DNA from: Gemmatimonadota bacterium
GTDB lineage: Bacteria; Gemmatimonadota; Gemmatimonadetes; Gemmatimonadales; GWC2-71-9
NCBI GenBank assembly: GCA_003220855.1
Contig: QHTP01000215.1
Coordinates: 1-6,830, forward strand
Length of the DNA: 6,830 nucleotides
Direction: 5' to 3'
The notes under the pieces are model-generated. The model worked only from the letters and a program-made list of their open reading frames with translations. It was not told the origin of the DNA and did no database searches. Made by a program: the position numbers and the translations under genes. Positions 1 to 6,334 of this stretch are shown here, piece by piece (position 1 is the first letter of the stretch; the number at the start of each line of letters is the position of its first letter).

Positions 1-2412
1 CAGTTCCTGCAGCTCGCCGAGATCCGCTACCGCGTGAGCGCGGCGGGACGCGTCGAAGCGACCGTGGATCCGGGAGGGCGGCGCCTGGTGATCGACGCGG
101 CCGGCGACACGATGAGCTACGGCGCGCGCCGGGTGCGGTTGGAGCCCGAGTACCGGAGCTTCCGTGACGGCGAGCTGTACGTGGGCGCCGAGCGCCTGGG
201 CGACCTGCTGGGCTCGCCGTTCGTCGTCGATTTCTCGGAGCTCACGGTGACGCTGGCCGATCCGAGCGATCTGCCGGTGGCGCGCCGGCTGCGTCGCGAA
301 GCGGCCCGAACGGCGCTGCTCCGACCGCGCGAGATGGGGCATCCCGATCTGCTGCTCACGGCGGAGCACCCCCGCTGGGACGGCCTGGTGTTCGATTACA
401 CGCTGCTCGCGCCCAGCGGCGACCCGCTCGCGGGCAGCGGGTATACGGGGGCGCTGGGGGCGGACGCGTTCGGCGGCTCGCTCGAGCTGAGCGCCTCCAG
501 TGTCGGGCGGGCGGCCGACGGCGTGGTGCAGATCGCCGGCTCGTGGACGGGCGTGTGGCGCGACCAGCGCTGGCTCCAGCAGCTGCGTCTGGGCGACGGC
601 GTGTCCACGGGGCCGGCGTTGCGCGCGCTGCGCGGCATCTCCATCACGAATGCACCGTTCGTCCGCCCTTCCCTCATCGGCACCGAGCGCTACCAGGGGG
701 TGCTCGAGCCGGGCGGCGGATGGTCGGTCGAGGCGTACCGCGGTGGGGAGCTCCTCGGGTTCGATTCGGCCGACGCCGCCGGTCGATTCAGGGTGGCGGT
801 GCCCGTGCGGTACGGGGAGAACCCGGTGGACTTCGTGGCCTACGGGCCACTCGGCGAAATCCGCGAGTTCAACCAGACCTTCCGCGTCGCCGACGAGCTG
901 CTGCCGGCCGGACGGCTCGAATACGGTCTTTCGGCGGGGTCGTGCCGCGGGACGCCGTGCGGCGCCACTGCCAACGCCGATCTGCACTACGGCGTGAGCG
1001 ACCGATGGACCGTGCGGGGTGGGCTCGATCGATTCTGGCGCGACACGCTGCCCGATCTGACCCACGCCTATGCGTCGGTCGTGGGCAGCCCCTCGACCAC
1101 GTGGACCGTCACCCTCGACGGGGTCACCGCCGCGTTCGCACGTGCCGGACTGCGCTACGAGCCGTCCATCGACCGGCGCGTGACCGCGGAATACACGCGG
1201 TACACCGACGGGACCGTCGCGCCGATCCTCGCGCCGCTCGGGGCGCGCTCTCGTCTGATGCTATTCGGGTTTTGGCGCCCCATTCGTCGGGCGGGTTTCT
1301 TTTTCTTCGACGGCACCTTCGACCGCATGACCAGCATGACCGGCACGACGACCCTGGTGCGCATCGAGAGCTCGACGGAAGGGCAGGCGGTGCGCGCCTT
1401 GCCGTTCGTCCGGTTCGAGCGGGACGCCCCGGCTGGCGTGCCGGGGGCGACGCGGTGGTTCACCGGCGCGAGCGCCTTCGCCTTGCCGCGCCCGGCGCTC
1501 GGCCCCGTGCTGGGGCCCATCTGGCTGCGCGGCGGTGCGGAGATCGAGACCGATGGTCCGTTGCGTCTGTCGTCGTACTCGCTGGTCGCCGCGCGGCCCG
1601 TCGCTGCGGGGTTGCGGGTCGAGGCGGGGGTCACGTGGCTGCAGGGATCGCCCGGGCCGGTGCTGTCGCTCTCGTTCACGTCCTACCTCTCGGCGCTGCG
1701 GTCGTACACCACGGTGAGCGCACCCGCCGGCGGGACCGTCAGCGGGACGCAGTACGTGCAGGGGTCCGTGCTGTGGGACCGCGCGACCGGTCGGCTCACG
1801 ACGGCGCCCGGGCCCTCGCTCGAGCGGTCGGGCGTCTCCGGGCGGGTCTTCCTGGATGAGAACGCGGACGGCGTGCAGAACCCCGGCGAGCGGGGCGTCC
1901 CGGGCGTGCGCGTCCGTGTGGGTACGAGCACTGCCGTCTCGGACTCGGACGGCGAGTTCCGCGTGTGGGACATCGTGCCGTTCGAGCCCGTCAGCGTGCA
2001 GGTCGACTCGCTGTCGCTGTCGTCCCCGCTGCTCGTGCCGGCGTTCGCGAGTGCCTTGCTCGAGCCCGGCCCCAACCGCTTCCGCCGCCTGAACATTCCC
2101 ATCGTGCGGGCGGGCGTGGTGGAGGGCCGGGTGAGTCGCGAGGAGGGGGGTCGGCGCGTGGGCGTGCCCGGCGTCACGCTCCGGCTCACCGACCGGCGCC
2201 CGGGAGAGGGGGCCACGCAGCGCTTCACGACGTTCAGCGACGGGGCGTTCTATGTCCTCGGGGTGAAGCCGGGCGACTACGACCTGACCGTGGACGCCGC
2301 CGTGCTGGAGGCGCTGCAGGCGACGGCCGCACCGCTGCGCGTGACACTCGCGCCCACGGCGACCGGCGTGGGCGCCTCCGGTCTCGAGGTCGAGCTCAGG
2401 CCGAGGCCGTAG
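1..2412 (+). CDS. Usher-like outer-membrane beta-barrel protein with C-terminal SdrD-B-like domains (5' end outside window)
   Basis: The frame is open from base 1 (Q-F-L-Q-L-A-E-I-R-Y-R) to TAG at 2410-2412, so the start lies upstream and 803 residues are visible; GTG at 34 is only an internal codon. Residues about 39-84 look like a small amine-oxidase-N-like stalk domain (E-L-Y-V-G-A-E-R-L-G-D-L-L). L-R-L-G-D at 195-199 and the stretch at 219-296 (P-F-V-R-P-S-L-I-G-T, then G-E-N-P-V-D-F-V-A-Y-G-P-L-G-E) resemble the barrel entry and plug region of chaperone-usher pilus ushers. Residues about 300-600 show alternating aromatic/polar strands, as in a large outer-membrane barrel. From residue 611 an SdrD-B-like domain begins (G-R-V-F-L-D-E-N-A-D-G-V-Q-N-P-G-E, a calcium-loop-like signature), followed from about 706 by a carboxypeptidase-regulatory-like domain. 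An usher would translocate pilus subunits across the outer membrane. No chaperone or pilin gene is visible here, so the usher role is inferred; a generic surface barrel is the alternative. The 3' end overlaps the convergent kinase gene by 17 bp. Confidence 0.8.
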   Translation, partial: QFLQLAEIRYRVSAAGRVEATVDPGGRRLVIDAAGDTMSYGARRVRLEPEYRSFRDGELYVGAERLGDLLGSPFVVDFSELTVTLADPSDLPVARRLRREAARTALLRPREMGHPDLLLTAEHPRWDGLVFDYTLLAPSGDPLAGSGYTGALGADAFGGSLELSASSVGRAADGVVQIAGSWTGVWRDQRWLQQLRLGDGVSTGPALRALRGISITNAPFVRPSLIGTERYQGVLEPGGGWSVEAYRGGELLGFDSADAAGRFRVAVPVRYGENPVDFVAYGPLGEIREFNQTFRVADELLPAGRLEYGLSAGSCRGTPCGATANADLHYGVSDRWTVRGGLDRFWRDTLPDLTHAYASVVGSPSTTWTVTLDGVTAAFARAGLRYEPSIDRRVTAEYTRYTDGTVAPILAPLGARSRLMLFGFWRPIRRAGFFFFDGTFDRMTSMTGTTTLVRIESSTEGQAVRALPFVRFERDAPAGVPGATRWFTGASAFALPRPALGPVLGPIWLRGGAEIETDGPLRLSSYSLVAARPVAAGLRVEAGVTWLQGSPGPVLSLSFTSYLSALRSYTTVSAPAGGTVSGTQYVQGSVLWDRATGRLTTAPGPSLERSGVSGRVFLDENADGVQNPGERGVPGVRVRVGTSTAVSDSDGEFRVWDIVPFEPVSVQVDSLSLSSPLLVPAFASALLEPGPNRFRRLNIPIVRAGVVEGRVSREEGGRRVGVPGVTLRLTDRRPGEGATQRFTTFSDGAFYVLGVKPGDYDLTVDAAVLEALQATAAPLRVTLAPTATGVGASGLEVELRPRP

Positions 2413-3904
2413 CGCGCCCCGCGACCTCGCGGACCACCCGCTCGAGGACCGCGAAGTCGAACGGCTTGGCCACGGTGGGCACGCCGGACTCTTTGAGCAG
2501 CGTGGCCGTCTCAGGCGTGAAGGCGTCGCCGGTGCTGAACACCAGCCGCGCCACGAGATCGGGCCGATCGCGGCGCAGCCGCTCCAGGAACTCCCGTCCG
2601 CTCATCCCGGGCATCCGCACGTCGGAAATGATCACGTCGAAGGCGCGCTGCTCGAGCAGGCGGATCGCCTCCCGCCCGTCGCCGACGCCCTCGACGTGGA
2701 TGTCGCGGCGTTGCAGGAAGCGCAGCAGCGCTTCGCGCAATGCGACCTCGTCGTCCACCACGAGCACGGCGAGCCGGCCGGTGGCCGCGGGGGGGGCCGG
2801 CTCCGGTGCCGCCGCGGGCTCGCGGGCTTCCTCGCGCTGGTCGCGCGGCAAGACCACGCAGAACCGGGCGCCCCCCCCGGGCTCCGATTCCACCCAGATG
2901 CGGCCACCGTGGTCGTTCGCGATGCCGTAGCAGATCGAGAGCCCCAACCCGGTGCCCACGCCTTCCGGTTTCGTCGTGAAAAAGGGATCGAAGATCCTGG
3001 TGCGGAGCTCGGCGGGAATCCCCGGACCCGAGTCGGCGATCTCGAGCCGCGTGTCGCGCTCGTCGGCGCGGGTGCGCACGGTGATCGTGCGCTGCGTGTC
3101 GACGGTCACGAGCGCCTGCTCGGCGTTGATCAGCAGGTTGAGGAGCAGCTGCTGCAGCTCGGAGGCGTCGGCCCAGATCTTGGGGTCGCTGGGATCGAGG
3201 TCGAGCGCGACCGTGATGTTCAGCGTCGAGAGATGGTAGGACCGCAGCGCGAACGTGCGGCGCGCGATGTCGTTCAGGTCCACGAGGTTCCGCTGCTTGC
3301 CGCCGGCACGCGCAAACGCCAGCAGGCTGGACGTGATGCGGCCGATCCGGGTGGCTTCGTCGTACATCATCTGGAGCATCTCGCGATGCTCGGGCTTGAG
3401 CTCGTCCAGCAGCAGCGTTTGCGCGAAGCCCGAGATGATCGCTGCCGGGTTGTTGATCTCGTGGGCGACGCCGCTCACCAGCTGGCCCAGGGCGGCCAGC
3501 TTTTCCGCCTGCTGGTACTGCGACTCGGTGCGTCGCTGGTCGGTGACGTCGCGCGCGAGAATCAGCAGGCGGGTGATGACGCTCCCCTCCCGCACCGGTG
3601 CGTACAGCAGCGCCGCAATGCCGTGGCTCCCGTCGGCGCGGATCAGCGGGATCTCCAGGCGCTGCACGTCGCCCCGGAACGCTGCGGCGAGCCGCTCCTG
3701 GACGAGTGAGACGGCGTCGGGGTTCACGAAGTCGAACAGGGTGGGCCGCTGCGTGGTCCCGGGGACGGCTCCCATGCCCCGCGCCGGCTCGTTCGCCTCG
3801 AGGATCCGGCCGGCGCGGTCGACCACGACGATGGCGTCGGGGACGGCGTCCATGACGAGCCGCAGGTTGCGTTCCGCGGCCGCTGTCGCCGCGAGCGAAT
3901 CCAT
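2396..3904 (-). CDS. PAS-domain hybrid histidine kinase with C-terminal receiver (cytoplasmic half of an interrupted gene)
   Basis: The 502-residue product is a soluble two-component hybrid kinase. A PAS sensor domain lies at about 11-125 (V-P-D-A-I-V-V-V-D-R-A-G-R-I-L-E-A-N). The HisKA dimerisation helix carries the phospho-accepting His148 in G-V-A-H-E-I-N-N-P. The ATP-binding domain has N-box N-L-L-I-N-A-E-Q-A (254-262), G1 D-S-G-P-G-I-P (291-297), F-box F-D-P-F-F-T-T-K (305-312) and G2 G-V-G-T-G-L-G-L-S (315-323). After an Ala/Pro/Glu linker (about 358-375) comes a receiver domain with acidic pocket D384-D385, phospho-acceptor D428 (I-S-D-V-R-M-P-G), T458 and K480. All catalytic residues are present. 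The chosen ATG at 3904 has no well-placed Shine-Dalgarno; the nearest GAGG is about 23 nt upstream. The frame continues upstream for 13 more codons (L-L-E-N-E-V-A-S-Q-T-R-S-L) to TAG at 3944-3946 and is in phase with the membrane-sensor gene. It is therefore probably the C-terminal half of one sensor kinase, perhaps expressed by reinitiation or not at all. No output regulator is adjacent. Confidence 0.92.
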   Translation of the reverse strand: MDSLAATAAAERNLRLVMDAVPDAIVVVDRAGRILEANEPARGMGAVPGTTQRPTLFDFVNPDAVSLVQERLAAAFRGDVQRLEIPLIRADGSHGIAALLYAPVREGSVITRLLILARDVTDQRRTESQYQQAEKLAALGQLVSGVAHEINNPAAIISGFAQTLLLDELKPEHREMLQMMYDEATRIGRITSSLLAFARAGGKQRNLVDLNDIARRTFALRSYHLSTLNITVALDLDPSDPKIWADASELQQLLLNLLINAEQALVTVDTQRTITVRTRADERDTRLEIADSGPGIPAELRTRIFDPFFTTKPEGVGTGLGLSICYGIANDHGGRIWVESEPGGGARFCVVLPRDQREEAREPAAAPEPAPPAATGRLAVLVVDDEVALREALLRFLQRRDIHVEGVGDGREAIRLLEQRAFDVIISDVRMPGMSGREFLERLRRDRPDLVARLVFSTGDAFTPETATLLKESGVPTVAKPFDFAVLERVVREVAGRATASA

Positions 3905-3943
3905 GAGCGATCGGGTTTGGCTCGCGACCTCGTTCTCGAGCAG

Positions 3944-3952
3944 CTACGCTTA
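3944..3952 (-). other. Paired in-frame stop codons (TAA-GCG-TAG) splitting the sensor kinase
   Basis: On the minus strand the sensor frame reads ...Arg-Arg-TAA-GCG(Ala)-TAG-CTG-CTC-GAG (Leu-Leu-Glu)... and continues without further stops to 2396. From GTG at 4924 to the kinase stop is 2529 nt, exactly 843 codons, so membrane and kinase parts share one frame with stops at codons 325 and 327. A common linker here would read R-R-Y-A-E-L-L-E, which needs just one base change per stop codon (TAC to TAA, GAG to TAG). That ancestral reading is inferred. It marks a recent nonsense interruption, a gene fission, or a sequence error. Confidence 0.85.
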
Positions 3953-4924
3953 GCGGCGGTCGGTGCGCAGCGAATGAGTGAACCGGACGCCGATGATGGC
4001 CACCGCCACGCCGATCAGCACCGCGGCACCGGCGTCGGGCTCGGGCGACAGGGTCTGGGCCACCGCGACGGCGGCGATGCCGGCCAGTCCGATGACGATC
4101 GCCGTGACGCGCGCGACATGATCGGAGATCACCGGCGCGGTCCCGTCGACGGCAGCGGCCCTCCCCGGCGCCAGGGCGGCGGCGCCGGCAAGCAGCAGGA
4201 AGGTCGCGTCCCACCCGAGATCGAGCGCGCCTCCGGACCGGAAGGTGCCGCGGAGCGAGGCGACCGCATACGCGACGTTCGAGGCGCACAGGATGACGAG
4301 GCTGGCGATCACGACGCCGGTGGGCGCGAGCGGGACCGGACTGTAGCGGAGCAGTTCGACGAGGATGAGCCACAGCACCGCGATGCCGCCCACCGACCAC
4401 CCGACACTGGTGAGCAACGCGAGGAGCGTGCCGCCGGCCTCGAACAGGGGTTTCAGCAGGAACGCGTACGCCAGCGCCCCCGCCGTGAGCGTGACCAGGG
4501 TCGTGTCGAGCAGCAGCTCCACGTCGAACAGCCGCGCGCGCGCAGTGCGCAACAGGCTCGCGAGTCCAACGAGGAAGCAGACGTAGACCCCCAGAAAGCC
4601 GACGTCCGCGAGCGACGGGTAGGGGGGCGTGAGGCCGCGCAGCTCGTACCCGTTCCACCCGAGCTGGCCGCCGAGAAACAGCGCGCACCCGGCGCCGATC
4701 CACGCCCACGCCCGGCGGCGTTCGGAGTCGGCGTGGCGGCGCGCCGCCACACCAGAACAGATGAGCGCGTACAGGGCCGTCCAGGTCCACGACACATCGG
4801 CGACGCGCGTCCGCGCCGCGCGATCGGCAGGGGCGAGCAGGTAGGCCAGCACGATCGCCAGGAACGAGACGGCGGCGATCGCCACCAGGATGCGGGTGAG
4901 CCGGGGGAGGGGGAGGGGGGACAC
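3950..4924 (-). CDS. Multi-pass membrane sensor protein (N-terminal half of an interrupted sensor kinase)
   Basis: The 324-residue product is almost entirely membrane segments. Hydrophobic stretches lie at about 11-31, 46-62, 72-92, 107-126, 139-158, 166-190, 203-222, 236-252, 270-290 and 298-314, roughly ten helices. P-Y-P-S-L-A-D-V-G-F-L at 101-111 matches a motif I know from N-terminal integral-membrane domains of bacterial histidine kinases and diguanylate cyclases; the ligand is unknown. GTG at 4924 is chosen as start because GGAGG lies 6 nt upstream (4931-4935). ATG at 4954 would add ten residues but has no spaced ribosome site. Longer frame extension upstream runs antisense through the isomerase gene and is not credible. 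The product ends F-T-H-S-L-R-T-D-R-R at a TAA, just after the last membrane helix and exactly where family members continue into a signalling helix. That helix is encoded directly downstream in the same frame, after a second stop (TAG). Alone this protein has no visible output domain. Confidence 0.82.
   Translation of the reverse strand: MSPLPLPRLTRILVAIAAVSFLAIVLAYLLAPADRAARTRVADVSWTWTALYALICSGVAARRHADSERRRAWAWIGAGCALFLGGQLGWNGYELRGLTPPYPSLADVGFLGVYVCFLVGLASLLRTARARLFDVELLLDTTLVTLTAGALAYAFLLKPLFEAGGTLLALLTSVGWSVGGIAVLWLILVELLRYSPVPLAPTGVVIASLVILCASNVAYAVASLRGTFRSGGALDLGWDATFLLLAGAAALAPGRAAAVDGTAPVISDHVARVTAIVIGLAGIAAVAVAQTLSPEPDAGAAVLIGVAVAIIGVRFTHSLRTDRR
4894..4920 (+). other. G-run tract, candidate G-quadruplex, at the 5' end of the sensor gene
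   Basis: Four G runs follow one another on the plus strand: G3, six bases, G5, A, G5, A, G6. This fits the simple quadruplex pattern of four G3+ runs with loops of 1-7. The tract is the template strand of the sensor gene and covers its first few codons (Ser-Pro-Leu-Pro-Leu-Pro), starting right after the GTG start. It might impede transcription or be prone to slippage, which would shift the sensor frame immediately. Structure formation is inferred only. Confidence 0.5.
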
Positions 4925-4930
4925 GCGCGA

Positions 4931-4935
4931 CCTCC
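4931..4935 (-). promoter_or_regulatory. Shine-Dalgarno deciding the GTG start of the sensor gene
   Basis: GGAGG on the minus strand lies 6 nt before GTG at 4924. The competing in-frame ATG at 4954 has only CAGGG abutting it with no spacer, so GTG is preferred. Confidence 0.7.
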
Positions 4936-4965
4936 GGGCTAACCTAACGGCCATCCCTGGCGGCC

Positions 4966-4972
4966 GGGAGGG
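4966..4972 (+). promoter_or_regulatory. Shine-Dalgarno of the isomerase gene
   Basis: GGGAGGG lies 6 nt upstream of ATG at 4979, an ideal spacing. An in-frame TAA at 4940-4942 excludes any longer N-terminus, which confirms that the isomerase is stand-alone. Confidence 0.75.
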
Positions 4973-4978
4973 TTCATT

Positions 4979-6319
4979 ATGTTTCGCGGCCGCATGGACC
5001 TCCTGGGATGGAAGGACGCGCCCCGCGCGTCGTTGGGTCAGTGGGACGACCTCGCGCGCTTCGCCGACACGGCGCGGCGCGACGGGTTGACGCGTACCGT
5101 CGTGTGCGGCATGGGGGGCTCGAGCCTCGCGCCGCAGGTGCTCGCGGCGAGTTTCGGCGAGGTGCGCCTGTCCGTGCTCGACAGCACCGACCCGGCCGCC
5201 GTGCTCGCCGTGGCGCGCGCGCCGGACTTCGCGCGCACGTTGTTCGTGATCTCGAGCAAGTCGGGGAGCACTGTCGAGACGCTTTCGTTCTATCGGTATC
5301 TGGCGGCGCGGGCGGAGCCGGGGCAATTCGTGGCGATCACCGATCCCGGGAGCCCGCTCGAGACGCTGGCCCGCGCGCGCCACTTCCGTGCGGTCTTCCC
5401 GCACCCACCCGACGTGGGGGGGCGCTACGCCGCGTTGACGGTCGTGGGGATGCTGCCCGCCGCCCTGGCGGGGATCGATGGTCGCGTCCTGCTCGAGCGG
5501 GCCCTCGCCGTGGACCCGGAGGCGGGCCGCGCGCTGGGCGCGCGCATCGCCGCCGCGGCGCTCGCGGGGCGGGACAAGCTCGTGCTGCGCCCACCGGCCG
5601 CCGTCGCGCGGCTCGCGGATTGGATCGAGCAACTCGTCGCCGAGAGCACCGGGAAGGGCGGACGCGGCGTGATTCCCGTGGTCGACGACCCCGTCGCGAC
5701 GCAGTATGCCGACGGCCAGGTCGTCGCGGATCTCCCGCCCGAGCCGCTCTCCCTGGGTGCGGCGTGCGTCTCGTGGGAGTATGCCACGTGGGAGCTGTGC
5801 CTCCGCCTCGGGGTGAGCGCGTTCGATCAGCCAGACGTGGAAGCGGCGAAGGCGCTGGCGCGCGCCGAGCTGGCGCAAGGAGACGCCGGCCCTGTAGGGG
5901 CGCAGCATGCTGCGCCCCTACCGACCATGACCCCCGACGCGCTGCGCCGCGCGGCGCGGCCGGGTGACTACCTCGCCATTCTCGCGTATCTGGCGCCCAC
6001 GCCCGACGTCACGGCCGAGCTCCAGGCGGTGCGCGCGGCCTGGGGGCGTGCCCTCGGCTGCGTCACCACGCTCGGCTTCGGCCCGCGCTACCTCCACTCC
6101 ACCGGCCAGCTCCACAAAGGCGGTCCGAACACCGGTCTGTTTCTGGTGGTCACGACGGACGACGCCGAAGACGCCGAGATCCCCGAGACGGGGTTCACGT
6201 TCGGGCGCCTCAAGCGTGCGCAGGCGCGGGGGGATATGCGGGCGCTGCTGGCACGCGGGCGGCGCGTCGCGCACGTGCATCTCGCTCGCCCTGCGGACTT
6301 GGGTCGGCTTCGCGGATAG
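4979..6319 (+). CDS. pgi: Glucose-6-phosphate isomerase, SIS fold, of the transaldolase-fused type but stand-alone
   Basis: The 446-residue cytoplasmic enzyme should interconvert glucose 6-phosphate and fructose 6-phosphate. Motifs in order: G-M-G-G-S-S-L at 44-50 and S-S-K-S-G-S-T at 92-98 (sugar-phosphate-binding SIS loops), D-V-G-G-R-Y-A-A-L at 145-153, A-E-S-T-G-K at 221-226 with E222 as the likely catalytic base, F-D-Q-P-D-V-E-A-A-K at 282-291 with K291 as the likely catalytic Lys, and H-S-T-G-Q-L-H-K-G-G-P at 373-383 with H373 as the candidate catalytic His. The sequence resembles the C-terminal half of bifunctional transaldolase/phosphoglucose isomerase proteins. Here no transaldolase precedes it, and the N-terminus begins close to the R-L-G-W-L-like segment of that half, so it is somewhat short. 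The start is ATG with a good Shine-Dalgarno and an in-frame stop upstream. Residues 306-315 are encoded by a 28-bp perfect palindrome sitting in a variable linker. Only 15 bp separate its stop from the convergent receptor gene. Confidence 0.87.
   Translation: MFRGRMDLLGWKDAPRASLGQWDDLARFADTARRDGLTRTVVCGMGGSSLAPQVLAASFGEVRLSVLDSTDPAAVLAVARAPDFARTLFVISSKSGSTVETLSFYRYLAARAEPGQFVAITDPGSPLETLARARHFRAVFPHPPDVGGRYAALTVVGMLPAALAGIDGRVLLERALAVDPEAGRALGARIAAAALAGRDKLVLRPPAAVARLADWIEQLVAESTGKGGRGVIPVVDDPVATQYADGQVVADLPPEPLSLGAACVSWEYATWELCLRLGVSAFDQPDVEAAKALARAELAQGDAGPVGAQHAAPLPTMTPDALRRAARPGDYLAILAYLAPTPDVTAELQAVRAAWGRALGCVTTLGFGPRYLHSTGQLHKGGPNTGLFLVVTTDDAEDAEIPETGFTFGRLKRAQARGDMRALLARGRRVAHVHLARPADLGRLRG
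5894..5921. repeat. Perfect 28-bp palindrome, probable dispersed palindromic repeat inserted in pgi
   Basis: Arm GTAGGGGCGCAGCA is followed directly by its exact reverse complement TGCTGCGCCCCTAC, with no spacer and no mismatch. It would form a 14-bp stem at DNA level, or a hairpin with a reduced loop in RNA. It encodes V-G-A-Q-H-A-A-P-L-P within the isomerase. One of the three frames through it contains TAG; the gene uses one that avoids it. From memory, GTAGGGGCG...CGCCCCTAC palindromes are common dispersed, mostly intergenic repeats in environmental GC-rich genomes; no second copy occurs in this window and no clear target duplication is seen. Confidence 0.85.
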
Positions 6320-6334
6320 CCGATCCCGAGAGTC

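Larger units (their letters stand above)
4925..4978. promoter_or_regulatory. 54-bp divergent intergenic region, putative promoters for sensor and isomerase genes
   Basis: The two genes start back to back here, so their promoters must lie in or beside this gap. For the isomerase, GGGACA (4918-4923) and TAACCT (4940-4945) with a 16-bp spacer make a weak sigma-70-like candidate placed sensibly before its ribosome site. For the sensor, CATAAT on the minus strand (4976-4981) resembles a -10 box, overlaps the isomerase start codon and would leave a leader of roughly 44 nt; no matching -35 was found. Both assignments are tentative, and the overlap would couple the two promoters. Confidence 0.35.

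Noticed and set aside
543..1859. 438-codon plus-strand frame inside the usher-like gene
   Set aside because: Arg/Ala/Gly-rich out-of-frame reading of the barrel coding sequence without recognisable domains.
2789..2878. Eight-base G and C homopolymers in the kinase linker region (2789-2796 and 2871-2878) as phase-variation sites
   Set aside because: They encode ordinary Pro and Gly codons in a GC-rich gene and the frame is intact through both; there is no sign of length variation from one sequence.
3944..3952. Stop-codon reassignment or selenocysteine/pyrrolysine-type readthrough
   Set aside because: The two stops differ (TAA and TAG), and TAG ends two neighbouring genes; no recoding structure is evident. 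Readthrough of two closely spaced stops is improbable.
3941..3955. Frameshift as cause of the kinase split
   Set aside because: Both halves are in the same frame, as the distance is an exact multiple of three; in-frame stop codons, not an indel, separate them.
2511..4790. 759-codon minus-strand frame overlapping both kinase halves
   Set aside because: It is an Arg/Ala/Gly/Pro-rich shadow in another frame, with no domain; the overlapped frame has full kinase motifs. It does not bypass the paired stops as a real protein.
3917..4942. 341-codon plus-strand frame antisense to the sensor gene
   Set aside because: The composition is extremely rich in Arg, Asp, Glu, Gln and Gly with no hydrophobic core or motif, and it is opposite a conserved membrane protein.
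3950..5908. 652-codon minus-strand frame extending the membrane sensor antisense through the isomerase gene
   Set aside because: Residues before the GTG at 4924 are Arg/His/Gly-rich antisense of a clearly conserved enzyme. The sensor has its own GTG with a Shine-Dalgarno, so the extension is a GC-driven open frame.
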